Assembly: GCF_014898815.1 (NCBI RefSeq)
Contig: NW_026515509.1
Location: 1,364,001-1,428,000, forward strand
DNA from: Panonychus citri
Lineage: Eukaryota > Arthropoda > Arachnida > Trombidiformes > Tetranychidae
Reading direction: 5' to 3'
Length of the DNA: 64,000 nt
Shown piece after piece: positions 1-12,248 of the stretch (positions are counted from its first letter, which is position 1; every line of letters starts with the position of its first letter). Made by a program: the position numbers and the translations under genes. The notes under the pieces are model-generated. The model was not told where the DNA came from. It saw only the letters and a list, made by a program, of their open reading frames with translations, and ran no database searches.

Positions 1-1075
1 GGGCTGAGTTGAACTTATGGTGATGCAACTTGGTGAGAGTTGACTTTGTTGCATTTCTGCGTGGCTTGAGAAGTGCAGTTCGCAGGGTAGAACTGATCGA
101 GAATTTGGATCCATTGACAATGTCATTGCTGAAGCTTTTTCCCGTTGGAATACAACAGGAATCATTGGGATTGGAGGTCGTCGAACGGTAGCAATCTTAG
201 GCCATGGTTTAGCTTTGAATCGATAGAATCGAGTGTTTATGGGAACATTATATCGATTTGAAGGCTGAAAAGATATTAAAGCGAGAAAAGTAACATTAGT
301 ATTTTTGATGAGTCTTCTTTCGGTATTATTATTATAGAGAAACGAAAAATGAATTCTATCATTAATTTAAAAGAATGGAAAAACCCTCATAATTTTCCAT
401 TAGATTTATCACCAAATAAAGAACAAAGAAATTGATATTATCATCATGACTATCATATGGTAAATGGGTCAACAAGTATGATGATATAATTTCATATTGT
501 TCAAGGATTTCAAAATAATCAATATTAAATGGAAAAGGATTAACATAATCAAATCAAGATCAACAATTGGAGAAAAAAAAATGATGAAGTAACTTGTAAC
601 TTTGTATTTGATTATTAAGGAATATGAATGTAAGAATAAAATAATAATAAGATTTGAAAAGGTTTGTTAGTAAGATTGTTTGTTTTTCTGTTCTCGATTT
701 GTGTTTATCGGTTTATAACCAATTACTACGGTTATCAACAGTTCAATTTGATAAATTAAATGAATTTCTTGAAGTCACAATACAAGGATTGGTACACACG
801 GGTCGATAGATGATGAGAAACAAGACAAGGAGAAGATAAGAGAATGGGAGGAGGGAGTAAAATCGAGATGATGAAGAGAGAAAAGGAAAAAGAGATTAAA
901 ATTTTAAGATAAATATTGAGAAAGAAACAAAAGGCTGGGCTAGTTATTGGTTTGATTGAAAAATGATTAGTGAAATTAATGATGGATGTCTACACAATCA
1001 AGCTTCTAATCATTTCATCAAGCCAAATTTTGACACAACATTGGATTATCTTTGAGGTGTAGAGTCAAGAAATCA

Positions 1076-1165
<90 letters not shown>

Positions 1166-4100
1166 GCAAAATATAATATAACAAAGTTTGGCCTAAATTA
1201 AACTAGACTTTTGTGTTATCTGTGCCAGAGGCTATGATGAATACTTTTATATTGAGTGAAAACAGAGCATAGATTTGGCCCACCTAGTTATTTGATAAGT
1301 TATAACAGTTTTGTTTTAAATTATAAAATTATAAACAATCCAATTGATCTGGTTAATATTTAAAAATTGATTTAAATGAAAAAGGAAATATCTACCTTGG
1401 AAGCTTGACAAAATGCTTTCTCGGTTATGATACCAAATCCATAAGCAGGAACCTCTTTTCCATTGCCTGTTGAAAAGATGAAGAAAATAACGAAAAAGAT
1501 TAATAACGATTGGATTAATTTGAATTGGTCAAATAAATTACAGACCAAAGAACCATGAAAAAAAATGATGATAAGGTTGATAAAGTTCATTGGTATCATT
1601 AGTGATCATTGACTAAAAATGAGTACTTAGAATTTATTTCTTCTTTGATTAGATGTAATCAGGAGTAATTTGATGAAATCAAAAAAGAGAGACATAAAAT
1701 CAACAATCTAATAATGTTAAGGTGATTCAATTTTCTTTATCCAAATACACTAATCTAGAGATCAATTTGAGATCTTTTTGACTAACAAGCCTCGATTTGT
1801 GTAATATAAACAACTTACGAAATTGTAAAGAAAAAAATGTTTCTAGATTGCTAGTTTTTTAAATCACAATTATATGATTATAAGTTGCAAAAGTTATGGG
1901 CGTAAGAGTGAGTGTGTGAGAGAGAGACTGAATTAAGAGAGAGGAAAACAAGGTTGTATTTTCACGGTTCTCAATGTAAGTTAAATAAGACCAATCATTT
2001 TCAGGGCTTGTTAGCATGAGAGATGGTGAAAGATGAGTTAGTTTTCCAATATTATGATAAGTGCAATGTTAAACTTGTCATGATAGCGAAAAACAAACAA
2101 ACTAAATAACAAATAACATCATTTGATAGGAAGGAAAATAGATAACTATTAATACAAGTGAAATATATAAAATATATTGGAAGATATAATTACCTGTAAG
2201 GAAACCTAATGGTTCAAGGCAATCTTGGTGAAGAAAATGTGGAAAATTTGAATTGACGAAAGCAATGTAACAATTATGAACAGGATTAAAAGTCAGTAGG
2301 ACCAAATCGCCGATATCGCATCTGAATTGAGTATGAGAGAAAAAGGTTGAAGAAAAAGATTAAAAATTGTTGACAAATGAGAAGAAGAAAAAAACTTACG
2401 AAAAGTATGAAATCTTTTCTTGGTCTGGAGTTGAGGTTATCGGCGGAGGTAGTGGATTTGTTTCTTCTGTTGCTTCTTGACAAGGTTCTTCTTTAGGTGC
2501 TTGAATGGGTTCTTGAGATGGTTCTTGCACCGGTGTTTGAGGTGGAGTTTGGTTTGGTGTTTGATACATTTCTCGAGGTGAGTGAGGTTGTTGTTCTTGA
2601 GATGGTATTTGACATGATTCTTTAACTGGTTCATCTATTGGAGTCTCTATTGTTTCATCAATAGGAGTATCTATTGGTTCGTCTACTGGAGCTTCGATGG
2701 GCTCGCTTATTGGAGCTTCGATTGGTTCATCTATTGGGGCCTCGACGTTTTCATCTTTATTTGCCTCTGTTGGCTCGTCTATTGGTTCATCGATAGGCTC
2801 TTCTAGTTGATCTTGACATGATTCTTCCTTTGGTTCATCTTCAATGGTGACTATCCGTCGTTTAGGTGAAAAGTTAAGTCTATCGGTTTGAAAAGGCACA
2901 TCTTCAGGTGTTTCCAACAGTGATCGATACTGAGGAAATAGATTGATGAGTTTAATAATATCACATTCGGTTATCTCAGGTAGCTTATCGTCAAATGGCT
3001 CGGGTGCTTGGTTAGCAAACTGTGGTGGCTCATCACCCATACCCCAAAACAGAGCTTTGAGAAAATGTTGAGATGTTTTTCCTTCAAAGTCTCTTCTAAG
3101 CTCAATTTCTTTGTCATAAAAATCTCGAGATTGATTGGCAACAGCACAGGCCCAAGTTAAAAATTTTTGTGAGGTATGTCGACGGCGATAAATTTCCCCG
3201 ATAAAAGATAAGTAAATCGTTGGAGCCCGATTAATCTGATCAAAAACATTGATAAACTTTTCCATTCGATGGAAAGAGCTGATCCATAATGTTTGTTTGT
3301 GAGATAAACTACTGATAAGTTTAGAAATATGAGAGGCCCATTGAAGCCTTCGATGAATAACACCACAAAACTCTCGTTTAGCAGCAGCACATCGATCCCG
3401 AATATCACTGAGTTCACTATATTTATCACCAACTACTCGAAGTTGTTGCTCATGAGTTGCACATAAGTCTGGAAGAATTGAATTATCTCGCATGTTGGTT
3501 ACTCTTATTTGATTAGAATGAAAAGCCTGAGCAAATTCATTCAATTCACTGGCCAATTTAGCTGCCCTTGTACAGGAACTATTAAGCATTTGTAATCGAT
3601 TCTGTAGTCCGTTGATCTCTTTGATTTCCTTAGAGTTAATTGTTTCCAGAACAGTTTTTTTATCTCGCTCAATACTGGCCATGAACTCTTCATGAGATTT
3701 ATGTTGAAATTCGAGAACACTGTTAACCATAGCACCAACATCTCTCAGGCTATTCCATCGGAAGCCAATCCAATCAGCCAAAGATAAATCTTCTTTGTTT
3801 TCTCTATTTTTCAGAGAAGGTTCAACTAACGAGGGTAATAATGGCATTTTGTGCAAAACCTCTAAATCAGTTTGTAATCTAAATAGGAAAACAAGATACA
3901 ATTAATTAGTATATAAAATAAATGAATGATGACATTAAAAAAGCGAATTTCAAAAAAGATTTTTCCAACAACGTCATTGATATTCAGGTTGATTGGTTGG
4001 GTGAAATTTTGCTTTTTTTTCATTCAAAGTGAAAGATACTAACCGATCGATAGATTGATTGTAAATTGGTCCACGAGATTTGAACTTTTCATATTGTATT

Positions 4101-4811
4101 TTTAAAGCTTCCAGTTTATTAGCTACAACTTTGGACAGATCTTCGATATTGGCTAGAACAGCATTCCAGCCTTGGTGTTGAAAATGTTGATCTTGAATCA
4201 ATTTTTGACAACATTCAATATTAGATTGAGCAACTGCATACAATTGCTGAGCTAATTCTGATCGAGTCATAACCGTATTAAATGAAGGTTCCATGTTAAA
4301 GCAAGATTGAATTCTGGTCTTCATATCAGCGTCAATAACATTATCAATAACAGGGAATGGGGGATTATCCTGATCAACAACTTCTTTATTGAACAGGAAG
4401 ATAGGATTAGTCTCTGTACCAGCAGAGCGATATGATGAAACCTTAGCATCATCGAAAAGTGTTTCACCTCCACTAAGAAGTAAAGCTTGTTTATCAATTG
4501 GAATACCAGTTCGAACGTAAATATTTTGTTTTAATACCTGAATCCTATAGAAAGAATATTAAAAAAGCAAAGATATTAAAATAAAAACAAAGCAGAAGAT
4601 TAGCAAAAAAAAAATAAAACGAACAAAAAATTAAAAGAAAAAAGGAAAACAAAGATGGAGAGAAAGAGATAGAGAAAAAAAGAAAGACAAAGGACAAAAA
4701 AATAGAAGAACAACAATTTGGAATTGGATAAAATTCTTACGTTTCAGTGGAAAGATTAAGATCCAAAGTAAAAGTCATCCCATTGTCCACTTGAAATACA
4801 AATAAGAACAT
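1..4811 (-). CDS. RB1CC1: FIP200/RB1CC1 (ATG11-like) autophagy scaffold, 3' end off the window
   Basis: Scaffold of the ULK1/ATG1 complex that starts autophagosome formation in the cytosol (family knowledge). Six coding exons can be placed: 4741-4811, 4044-4544, 2400-3878, 2194-2321, 1396-1466 and 1-264 (open at the edge), giving at least 838 codons. Residues 1 to about 75 form the ubiquitin-like N-terminus (FVFQVDNG start, then SAGTETNPIFLFNKE). The ATG17-like helical region follows (HQGWNAVLANIEDLS, PDLCATHEQQL), ending at FDDKLPEI near residue 486. A low-complexity PIDEP repeat lies at about 552-608. The C-terminal claw domain starts near residue 684 (DIGDLVLLTFN, then ITEKAFCQASK, then NRYNVPINTRFYRFKAK). 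All exons join in phase. The odd point is that the long coiled coil between these parts in other animals is absent, because one exon runs from the helical region through the repeat and splices straight to the claw. The last exon also runs at least 60 residues past the usual end of the claw. Confidence 0.9.
1081..1163. repeat. (GA)n microsatellite in FIP200 intron
   Basis: About 41 uninterrupted GA units, lying in the 1.1-kb intron 265-1395 of the FIP200 gene. It is visible directly in the sequence. It reads as a polypyrimidine (CT) tract on the transcribed strand. Confidence 0.98.
2624..2803 (-). repeat. PIDEP-type coding repeat in FIP200
   Basis: A degenerate coding repeat of five to seven residues: PIDEP, PIEAP, PISEP, PVDEP, PIDTP, PIDET. 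It is followed by a Gln/Pro-rich stretch (PSQEQQP, QTPPQTPVQEP). It is acidic and proline-rich, so predicted disordered, and sits where the coiled coil of FIP200 is expected. The units share the pattern P[IV]xEP, which suggests expansion by replication slippage. Confidence 0.9.
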
Positions 4812-6006
4812 TTTTAAATCGTAATTAACTAATAATTAATTACTATAATTAACAAGGAAAGAAATAAAATTGGGAACAAAGAACAAAATTTTCTCAATTT
4901 GTTTTTGTTTTCAATTTTCGATTTAAAATCGATCATGAGAAAGTCATATGATTTTCTTTTCTCTTTCTTTTTCTCTTAGTCGAACCATTGAAAGTTCTAA
5001 AAGAAACAACCAGAGGTCACTAGTGATTCGAAATTTAGTCAATCAGTTGGAAAGAGAATCGGCTGAAAAGAAGTGAGTCGAAAATCGACTGAGGGACATT
5101 TTCTTCTTTCTTTTCTCTTTCTTTTTATTTCTTTCGCTTTTTTTCAGCTGAAAGAAAATTAGCAAAATTCGGCTCAGTTTACAGTTTTTTCGATTGATCC
5201 ATTTGGTAAACTTGATCATAAGGACATGAACAATTTCTACATATTTTCACCCTGATATTAATTATGAGATTTTTAATCATTTCCACTTTGATTAGAGAAA
5301 AGAAAAAAATTAAAATGGAAAACTTAAAATTCTTTTAAAATTTAAATCGTAAAAATCGATTGAAATTTGCGATTTTGATGTTCGATTTTCTCCGATTTTC
5401 TTATATTCGAATCGAATAAAAAATATCAATAAGCTAAAGTATCGATCGAGTATTGAGACAATCGTTCATTGAATGAAGTTCATTCATTGGGTTGATGACA
5501 GCAAACATCAAACTGATTGTCTCTTAATTTGTTTTAATCATAATTTGGTTTAAATCCATTCTTCAAATTGAGGTAAGTCTTTTACTCCATTTAATTGTTG
5601 CAATTAATGTGGAAAATGTTTCTCTTGTTATCTATTGATTGGGTTTGGTTGAAGAGATTTTCTATTCTTTTCTTTTCTAAAATGACATAAGAGTAAAAAT
5701 CTTTCTTTTTATAGGTCTCTTGTTATTTTCTATTATTTTTTATTACTTTTACATTTTAATATATTAATAGTTAGAATGATGATGTTTAATTTTATTGATT
5801 TGAAAATTGTTCTTTCAAAACAAGAGTTAATGTTAGAGTTTGAAAAATTTAACTGTCGAAAAATTTTGGTGTTAATTGGATTATTTTTACTCGTTCTTAC
5901 TTTTGATGACTTTTCTTTTACTTTCATGGTTTTCTTTTGATATTTATTTTTTCTTACTCTTTTTTATTGTCTTTTTTTAATATATTTGTCATCGATAAGA
6001 ATCACA
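4812..6006. promoter_or_regulatory. Divergent intergenic region FIP200 / FBXL6
   Basis: About 1.2 kb between the two start codons, AT-rich with long pyrimidine tracts. A possible 5'-UTR intron for FBXL6 runs 5573-5714: a strong GTAAGT donor after GAG, and an acceptor ending TTTTTATAG. The motif ACCAGAGGTC at 5009-5018, followed by TGATTCG, recurs in the SSU72/STYX divergent promoter at 34954. No TATA box can be assigned with confidence. Confidence 0.5.
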
Positions 6007-8091
6007 ATGGGTGAATCGAGAGTTTTGTTTTCTCTTGGTGGTGAATTATGGCCTGAAGAAGATGATGACGATCAATCATGGGAAGATAAATCTTGTAAAA
6101 GTGATAAAGGTAAACAAGTTAAAGGAAAAGGCGAAGAGGAAGGTCAGTTAGCTGGTAATCACCATCATCATCATTCTCATCGTCATCATTGGAGAAAAAA
6201 CTCAAAGAGTAAAACAGAAAAACAACAACCTTTACCACCTGAGCCACCGCCAGTTTCCATTGGTACAGAAAAACTCACATCACCAGAAAAAGATGCATCT
6301 ACAGAAGAACCGCCAACAAGTAAATTAGGACAAGAAGTGCCAATAAAAGATGAAAGGATTCTACTGAAAATGAAGAAGATTAAAAAACGTTCAGGAGATG
6401 AAGATTATTACGATTACCAAATTACTGACCAAAAAGAAGATGATGACAAGAGACCATCTAAAAAGAAGAAGGAGGTTGACGAGGCTGCTAAATTACCGAA
6501 TAACGTTGGTAATACTAATTGTAGCTCTACAACTACCAATAATTCAACTGGCGATTCTGTCTCAGTAAAATCAAGCCAATTAATTTTGAAAGATTTTTTT
6601 GAAACCGTTGATGAATCAAATCAAGTACAAACAATCTTACCCAATGAGATTTTGGTCAAAATATTTGAGTTTGTTGTACAAGATGAATCAAAAGTGATGA
6701 TTAATCTTCTTAATTTATGTCGTGTTTGTGAAACTTGGAGACAAATTATTTTATCATCACCCAAATTGTGGAGATCAGTTGATCTAAGTGAATTCAATAA
6801 GAAACCAAGTGAAACCGAGTTAGCACAACTTTCATCTCTTCTCGTCAACACAAGTTACCTTAATTTTACTGGTTGGGAATATTCATTGACCCTTCCCTGT
6901 CTTGCTCGTATTTTAACAACTTGTGGTAAATCATTGACCAGTATCGTTCTGAGAGGTTGTTACACTGTTGATGGAGCCTTTCTTGATCTTCTCTCCGATG
7001 AGTGCCCATTATTGGCAGAGATTGACCTTTCCCGAACTTCTCCATCAGATCAAACCATCAAAAAAGGTCGAAACTGCAATAAGGTCAAAAAAACATCTTA
7101 TCCTTTATTTCCTTCGTTCCAAAATTATTTAGCCAAAAATGGTTCCAAATTAAAATCTCTCAACTTATCTGAGAATAAGATAAATGGTTTGACCCATGTT
7201 TTCACCGCCATAACTGTGAGAATCTTTTTTTCATATTCAAATTCAATGTTAATTTTAATTCATTCATTGTTGACTAATTTTATTATTCTTCTTCTTCTTT
7301 ACTCTTCATTTAGAAATATTGTCTTGATCTCAGATCTTTGGATTTATCTAATATACAATCATCATCATCATTTTTACTTCGAGTCGATACCCTACAAGAA
7401 TCATGTCCAAACCTTCAAATCCTTCGACTTGGTAACATTTTCATTCAACCACCTAAAAGTGGAAACGCTCGCGGTTTTCCTAAATTGGAAGAACTTAGTA
7501 TTCCGTGCAATAATTCTGACCATGGTTACAGCGAATCTGTAATCAGTAGTTTAACTAAAGACGCTGAGAATCTGAAGCTTCTCGATATTCGCGGTTCACC
7601 TCGAGTTACAGCCAGTTGCATAATTAAAATTTCAGCCTGGAATCTGCAACATTTGGCAATCGATAACTGTAGTACAATTTTCTCCACTGGTTTGGAAAAT
7701 ATAATTAACAAGGTGGGTTGATATTTTTCTTTGCTTATCTCCATCATCATAATCACAATCTAATTGAAAATGTAATTTACTTTGACAGTGGAAACACAGC
7801 TTAATCGAGTTGGATATATCGCACAATCTTCATCAAGAAGGTATTTCCGATGCATTGGAAGCTCTTTCAAGTGTAGAGAACTGTCCACTTACCGCAATCA
7901 CCCTTCGTGGATCATCAGTTCTCTTTAATTCAATTGAAAAACTTCTGAGAAACTGTAAAAATTTGAGACTAATCGACCTTCAATCATGTCGTGCGTTACC
8001 TCGCGGCACAAAACGCGTTTTTGTTGGCGAAGAGGTTGTTGCATTTCGCAATGACATTATCAATGGTCGATACAAAGATTTTGATCAATAG
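6007..8091 (+). CDS. FBXL6: FBXL6-like F-box/LRR protein
   Basis: Putative substrate receptor of an SCF (SKP1-CUL1-F-box) ubiquitin ligase. Three exons, 6007-7215, 7314-7712 and 7789-8091, join in phase 0 to give 636 aa. The start ATG at 6007 (MGESRVLF) is the first ATG in frame. Residues 1-200 are charged and low in complexity, with a His cluster near residue 52 and a Lys-rich, nuclear-signal-like KKKK stretch. The F-box is at about 208-255 (LPNEILVKIFEF, LCRVCETWRQI, LWRSVDLS). Leucine-rich repeats follow to the end. The C-terminal motif SCRALPRGTKR matches the corresponding SCRCLPRGLKR of vertebrate FBXL6, which is why I chose this family member. The first intron is 98 nt and the second 76 nt. 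The protein is somewhat longer than vertebrate FBXL6 because of the N-terminal tail. Confidence 0.8.
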
Positions 8092-8849
8092 TACAAAATG
8101 TTATCACAACCTCGTTCTTTATCATAATATATATTATATATACCCACCTATTCACCTAACAATTAACCATGGAAATCAAATTATTCATCAACCATGGATT
8201 ATTTCTGTGTTTTAACAATAATCATCATTTTATGATTTGTTGACAACAAAACCATTTTAACAATAATTTAACAAAATCAACAATTTGAAATAATGATAAA
8301 TATAATATTATATAGAAAGCATTTAATTGAAATAAAAACACAGTGCAAGGATTGACAAAATTTTACAATTAAAACAAAACAATATCCAATTTTGTTGATC
8401 GTTTTGATTAACCTGATTGGAAATTAAATCCCAATCAAATGAGTCATCTAATTGTTTCACTTTTTATCCATTGATAGTTTTTTTTAATGATAACATCCAG
8501 TCGATATTAATGGTAATTGATTGAGATCTTTTGTCTTTTCTTTTGTAATTAACATTGATTACAATTAATCTCAAATGACAGATTAATTAACTTGAAGTAT
8601 TAACATTAAAGATAAATCAAAATTCATCTGTAAAAGCAAAAGGATAAATTGAACCTAGAATTTGATCCATAATAACAAATGGTGAGTGTTAATTGAGTTG
8701 AATTAGAATTAATATAAGAATTATGATTAACTAAACAATCAAATGTCATCCAATTAATTAATCAACAATTAACTTTCTCATTTCAGACTTGCTTTCTCTC
8801 TGTATTGGTAACAAACAATGGGAACATTTAACTGTCTCGGTGATGCGAT
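8092..8849. other. Convergent intergenic region, 3' UTRs
   Basis: AT-rich sequence between two genes that end toward each other. An AATAAA near 8332 could serve FBXL6. No open reading frame or repeat of note was seen. Confidence 0.5.
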
Positions 8850-9314
8850 TCAAGCCTGAATTGATTGAACATTTCTTGGTGAATACAACAGCTGATGGTC
8901 ATCTCTTTGCTTCAACATGATTCCATAGCCAATGGCCAGTATAATCATGACCAGGTAGATTATAAACATGGACGGATTAAAAGCAATTGGAGCAAAAAGT
9001 GATATCATATTGAGAAAGAGGCAAATTGTTGCATAGGAATAAAGACAACGACGGTTCTCCTTAATTGCTCCAATTACACCCAACATATGGAGTCCAATGA
9101 ACATAATTAAGGTGAACATAACCAGGCCAAGTGGTAATCGAGTTGAATAACGGGTGATAACTGTCCCATTAACGGTCAACGGTTCGATATCCTTATAATA
9201 ACCATCTTCATATAAAGAGAAACCAAAGACAACCAATCTTTGGATTATCCTTCCGACATTGAAGACAACCAAACACAATTTAGCCGTGAAATAGGCATGG
9301 GCTGTGTCACTCAT
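8850..9314 (-). CDS. Small four-helix membrane protein, tetraspanin-like
   Basis: A single-exon ORF of 154 aa starting at the ATG at 9314 (MSDTAHAYF). Four hydrophobic segments are visible: about 8-30 (KLCLVVFNVGRIIQRLVVFG), 58-82 (LGLVMFTLIMFIGLHMLGVIGA), 90-112 (YSYATICLFLNMISLFAPI) and 117-138 (FIIYLVMIILAIGYGIML). The stretch GVIGAIKENRRCLYSY after helix 2 resembles the GCCGAIRES-type turn of tetraspanins. However, there is no CCG motif and only about five residues lie between helices 3 and 4, where a tetraspanin has its large extracellular loop. It could be a divergent tetraspanin relative or another 4-TM family. The cytosolic tail is short and polar. Function unknown. Confidence 0.65.
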   Translation of the reverse strand: MSDTAHAYFTAKLCLVVFNVGRIIQRLVVFGFSLYEDGYYKDIEPLTVNGTVITRYSTRLPLGLVMFTLIMFIGLHMLGVIGAIKENRRCLYSYATICLFLNMISLFAPIAFNPSMFIIYLVMIILAIGYGIMLKQRDDHQLLYSPRNVQSIQA

Positions 9315-10733
9315 TCTCACAGTTAATTTAATTGTTTACCAACGATCAAAAATTAACTAATCACTACAATCGAATATGAAAAGACAATCAAAACTTTACC
9401 ATTAATCTGTTTGTTTACAATTCGAAGAGCCAAAAAATCCCCCAATCATTACCATAGATTTTTTTTTTCATCTTCTATGAGTCTGACTGTTCCTAATTCT
9501 GATGATTTGTTGGTCAAATGTCAGTTAATCATTTCGATTAATTGTTACAATCAAATGTCCTTGGAGTGTTACAGTGGCAATCAATTAATTGCAATGTGAA
9601 ATTTGATTCTTTCCCAATTATTATCAACATCTAATTGGCACATTAATTGTCTTGATTATCAGAATTCTCAATCCAATCAACAGTAGCTCAATGAGCTTTA
9701 AATAGTTGAATTTAATTTATTGTTGATTATTGATTATCGGTTTAATTGTTTACCTTTACTGTCTGACAATTAAATCAATAAAAATACAAGGAAATAGCAA
9801 TACAATTGATTAACATACAAAAAGACCATTAATTTGATTAGTTTATCAAGATCATTTTAATTCTTGATAATTTACATAATTAAATTAAAAATATTGCCAA
9901 GTTGATTGTGAGGTTTGATTAATCAACAATTACAATTTAAGATTCTTATTTGAATTGATCATCTCCAGATGATTTTATCAATAATCAAGTAATGAAGAGC
10001 AATTTACCTTGACTGCGATTGTGATTACCAATTAAGACACTTGAATTTGATTAACAATCAAATAAGATTAACACTTAAAACTTTTGGAATTATAAATTGT
10101 TACCTGTTAACCTTGAGATGATTAGAAACAACAATTAACTTTTAAAGCATCAACACCAATGGTCAACATTAAACAAGAAAAGCAAAACAAAAAGTCACTG
10201 ATTGTTGTTGACACGCAATCAAATCAACGAAACAAAGTAATCAACAGCAATTTAGATTAACTAAACATCGAACAACTCGGAACAATTAACAATTCTAATC
10301 AAATCAATCATATTTTAATCGAAATTATAATCTAAAAGTGACAATTAACTAGAAAGAATCACAAAGAAAACCAGATCATTTTCTTTTCGAAACTTTTTCA
10401 TCAAAATTTGTTTCGATTTTTGTTCGTTCTCATATAAGGTTAATTGATTAATCTGACAATTATTAAAAATTAATCACGATAATTGGAGTAATCCAATAAT
10501 CCATAGCAAGGAACAAATAACAAAAAATGAGATCACTTTTCGACTCCAATTCGAGGGTCAAAGGTTAACCCAAATGATGAGATTCTCTTTGCGCATAAAC
10601 CCGAACATGACCAATGGATTTTTCGTATAACAACAAAGGTCTAGATTTCCATCTTCTCTCTTTCCTTTCTTTGAGAATCATCATCATCATTGCCATCGTC
10701 ATCTTCCTCATCTTTTAGTGTATCATCAAGAGG

Positions 10734-10740
<7 letters not shown>

Positions 10741-10787
<47 letters not shown>
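10741..10787. repeat. (AG)n microsatellite
   Basis: About 23 AG units, uninterrupted, in the intergenic region upstream of DAGL. Directly visible. Confidence 0.97.
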
Positions 10788-10790
<3 letters not shown>

Positions 10791-11870
10791 CAGAATGAGT
10801 AACACCTCAACATCTCTAAAATGTAGACAATCATTTTCATCATTTCTCTTGAACAGCATTTGTGATAAAATCGTTTTCTAGTCATTCTCATTTCTATTCA
10901 CCATCATTAACCATCAACATTGAAAGTGTTCATTAGCTAAACAATTAACTGTAATTTTGTTTTTCTTTTCCTCTGTTAATCTCCAACCGGTAGATTATCC
11001 CAAATGGAAAACAAATCTCGCCTTTAAACCTTTCAAATTGCATTTTCTTACTTTATTTTCCTTTGTGTTTGTTATTGTTTATTTTTTCATTTTCTAATTT
11101 CTAATTAATTCACCATTTAACTGTGGATAATTTATCATCATCTTAATGATATCCATCGTTTAATTATTCTCTTGATTGTTTTTCCAATTGCGAAATAATC
11201 GAATCTCTGTTTTTCTCATTCTAATTGTGGAAATATTTTCTATTCTCCTGAGTGATAATTAGCAACCATTTTCTCCAATTTATAATTACAATTTGTGATT
11301 TATTGCGTATTCGTAATGGCGAAATATCCTCAACAATTTAAATTAAATTCCAATTTAAAACTGCAAATGAAGAGAAAAGTGTTCACCTTCACTCGATTAT
11401 TTTAATATCTTCTTCGTCTTCATCATCTTCTTCATCTGTTGTTGTTGTTATTGAATCTTCTTCTTCTCTCTCTCATCATTTTCTTCACTTGTCTAATTTT
11501 CTCTATTCAATTTAATCATCACTGATTCTCTCAAGTCAATCAATCATCAATCGGATTCTTTTTCTACGAGAGAGAGAGAAAGAAAATAATAAAAATATTC
11601 TTTTTTTTTGTTCCATCAACAGATAATCTTTTCTGATTTTCTGCTTCACCCTGATAATCATGTTGTTCATCAGAAAACAATCATCTTCAAATACTAACCA
11701 ACATCATCTTCTCAAAGCATCTTATGGTTTCATCAAATTACATTCATTCTAAGTGATTATCTAAATTTCAGTTATCTAAGTTACTTTAATCTCTAATCTG
11801 TAATCTTCATCCTCATCTTAATCTTTGCTTCTCAATATAATCTCAACATCAATTTTCCTCGTGTATTCTT

Positions 11871-12038
11871 ATGGTTACTACTAATCCAAGATCTTTACTT
11901 GATGGGTTAATCGATGAACCAGATTCGATAGAGAAACTTAAATATCCTCAACTCTTTTATATTGATCAGTTTAAATGGAATCAATTCTATCAAACATATG
12001 ATGATGATACAATTTCTATTGATATTAATCATCATTGA
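11871..12038 (+). CDS. Candidate 55-aa upstream ORF of DAGL
   Basis: ATG to TGA, 55 codons, ending 210 nt before the DAGL start codon. The peptide begins MVTTNPRSLLDG and is acidic, with aromatic residues (LFYIDQFKW), and is not a simple repeat. If the DAGL transcript begins upstream of 11871, this would be a long upstream ORF able to limit DAGL translation. It could equally be a chance ORF. No family is recognised. Confidence 0.3.
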   Translation: MVTTNPRSLLDGLIDEPDSIEKLKYPQLFYIDQFKWNQFYQTYDDDTISIDINHH

Positions 12039-12248
12039 GCAGAGATAACATCGAGAATCAGCTCCTCAATCAAGTGTTTCCTTCTCTCTCTCTCTCTCTC
12101 TTTTCATTATTTTTTTTTCTATTCTAAAATTGTGTCTCATCAAAATGTGTAAATAATTTACTTCAGTTACTATTTTATTGATAGTGAATATTTTTCATAT
12201 ATGTGATGCCGGTGAATGTTATTAATCACCTGAGAAATAATCAACTAA

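Larger units (their letters stand above)
9315..12248. promoter_or_regulatory. Large intergenic region upstream of DAGL
   Basis: About 2.9 kb, AT-rich and dense in TTAATTG/CAATTAA words. It contains a (GA)n microsatellite at 10741-10787 and pyrimidine-rich sequence from about 11400 that is probably DAGL 5' UTR. An ATGGCGAAA word lies near 11315. A 55-codon ORF at 11871-12038 is listed separately. I see no other gene. Confidence 0.45.

Noticed and set aside
10641..10881. ORFs on both strands over the (AG)n tract
   Set aside because: They arise from translation of the dinucleotide repeat (RERERE / SLSLSL).
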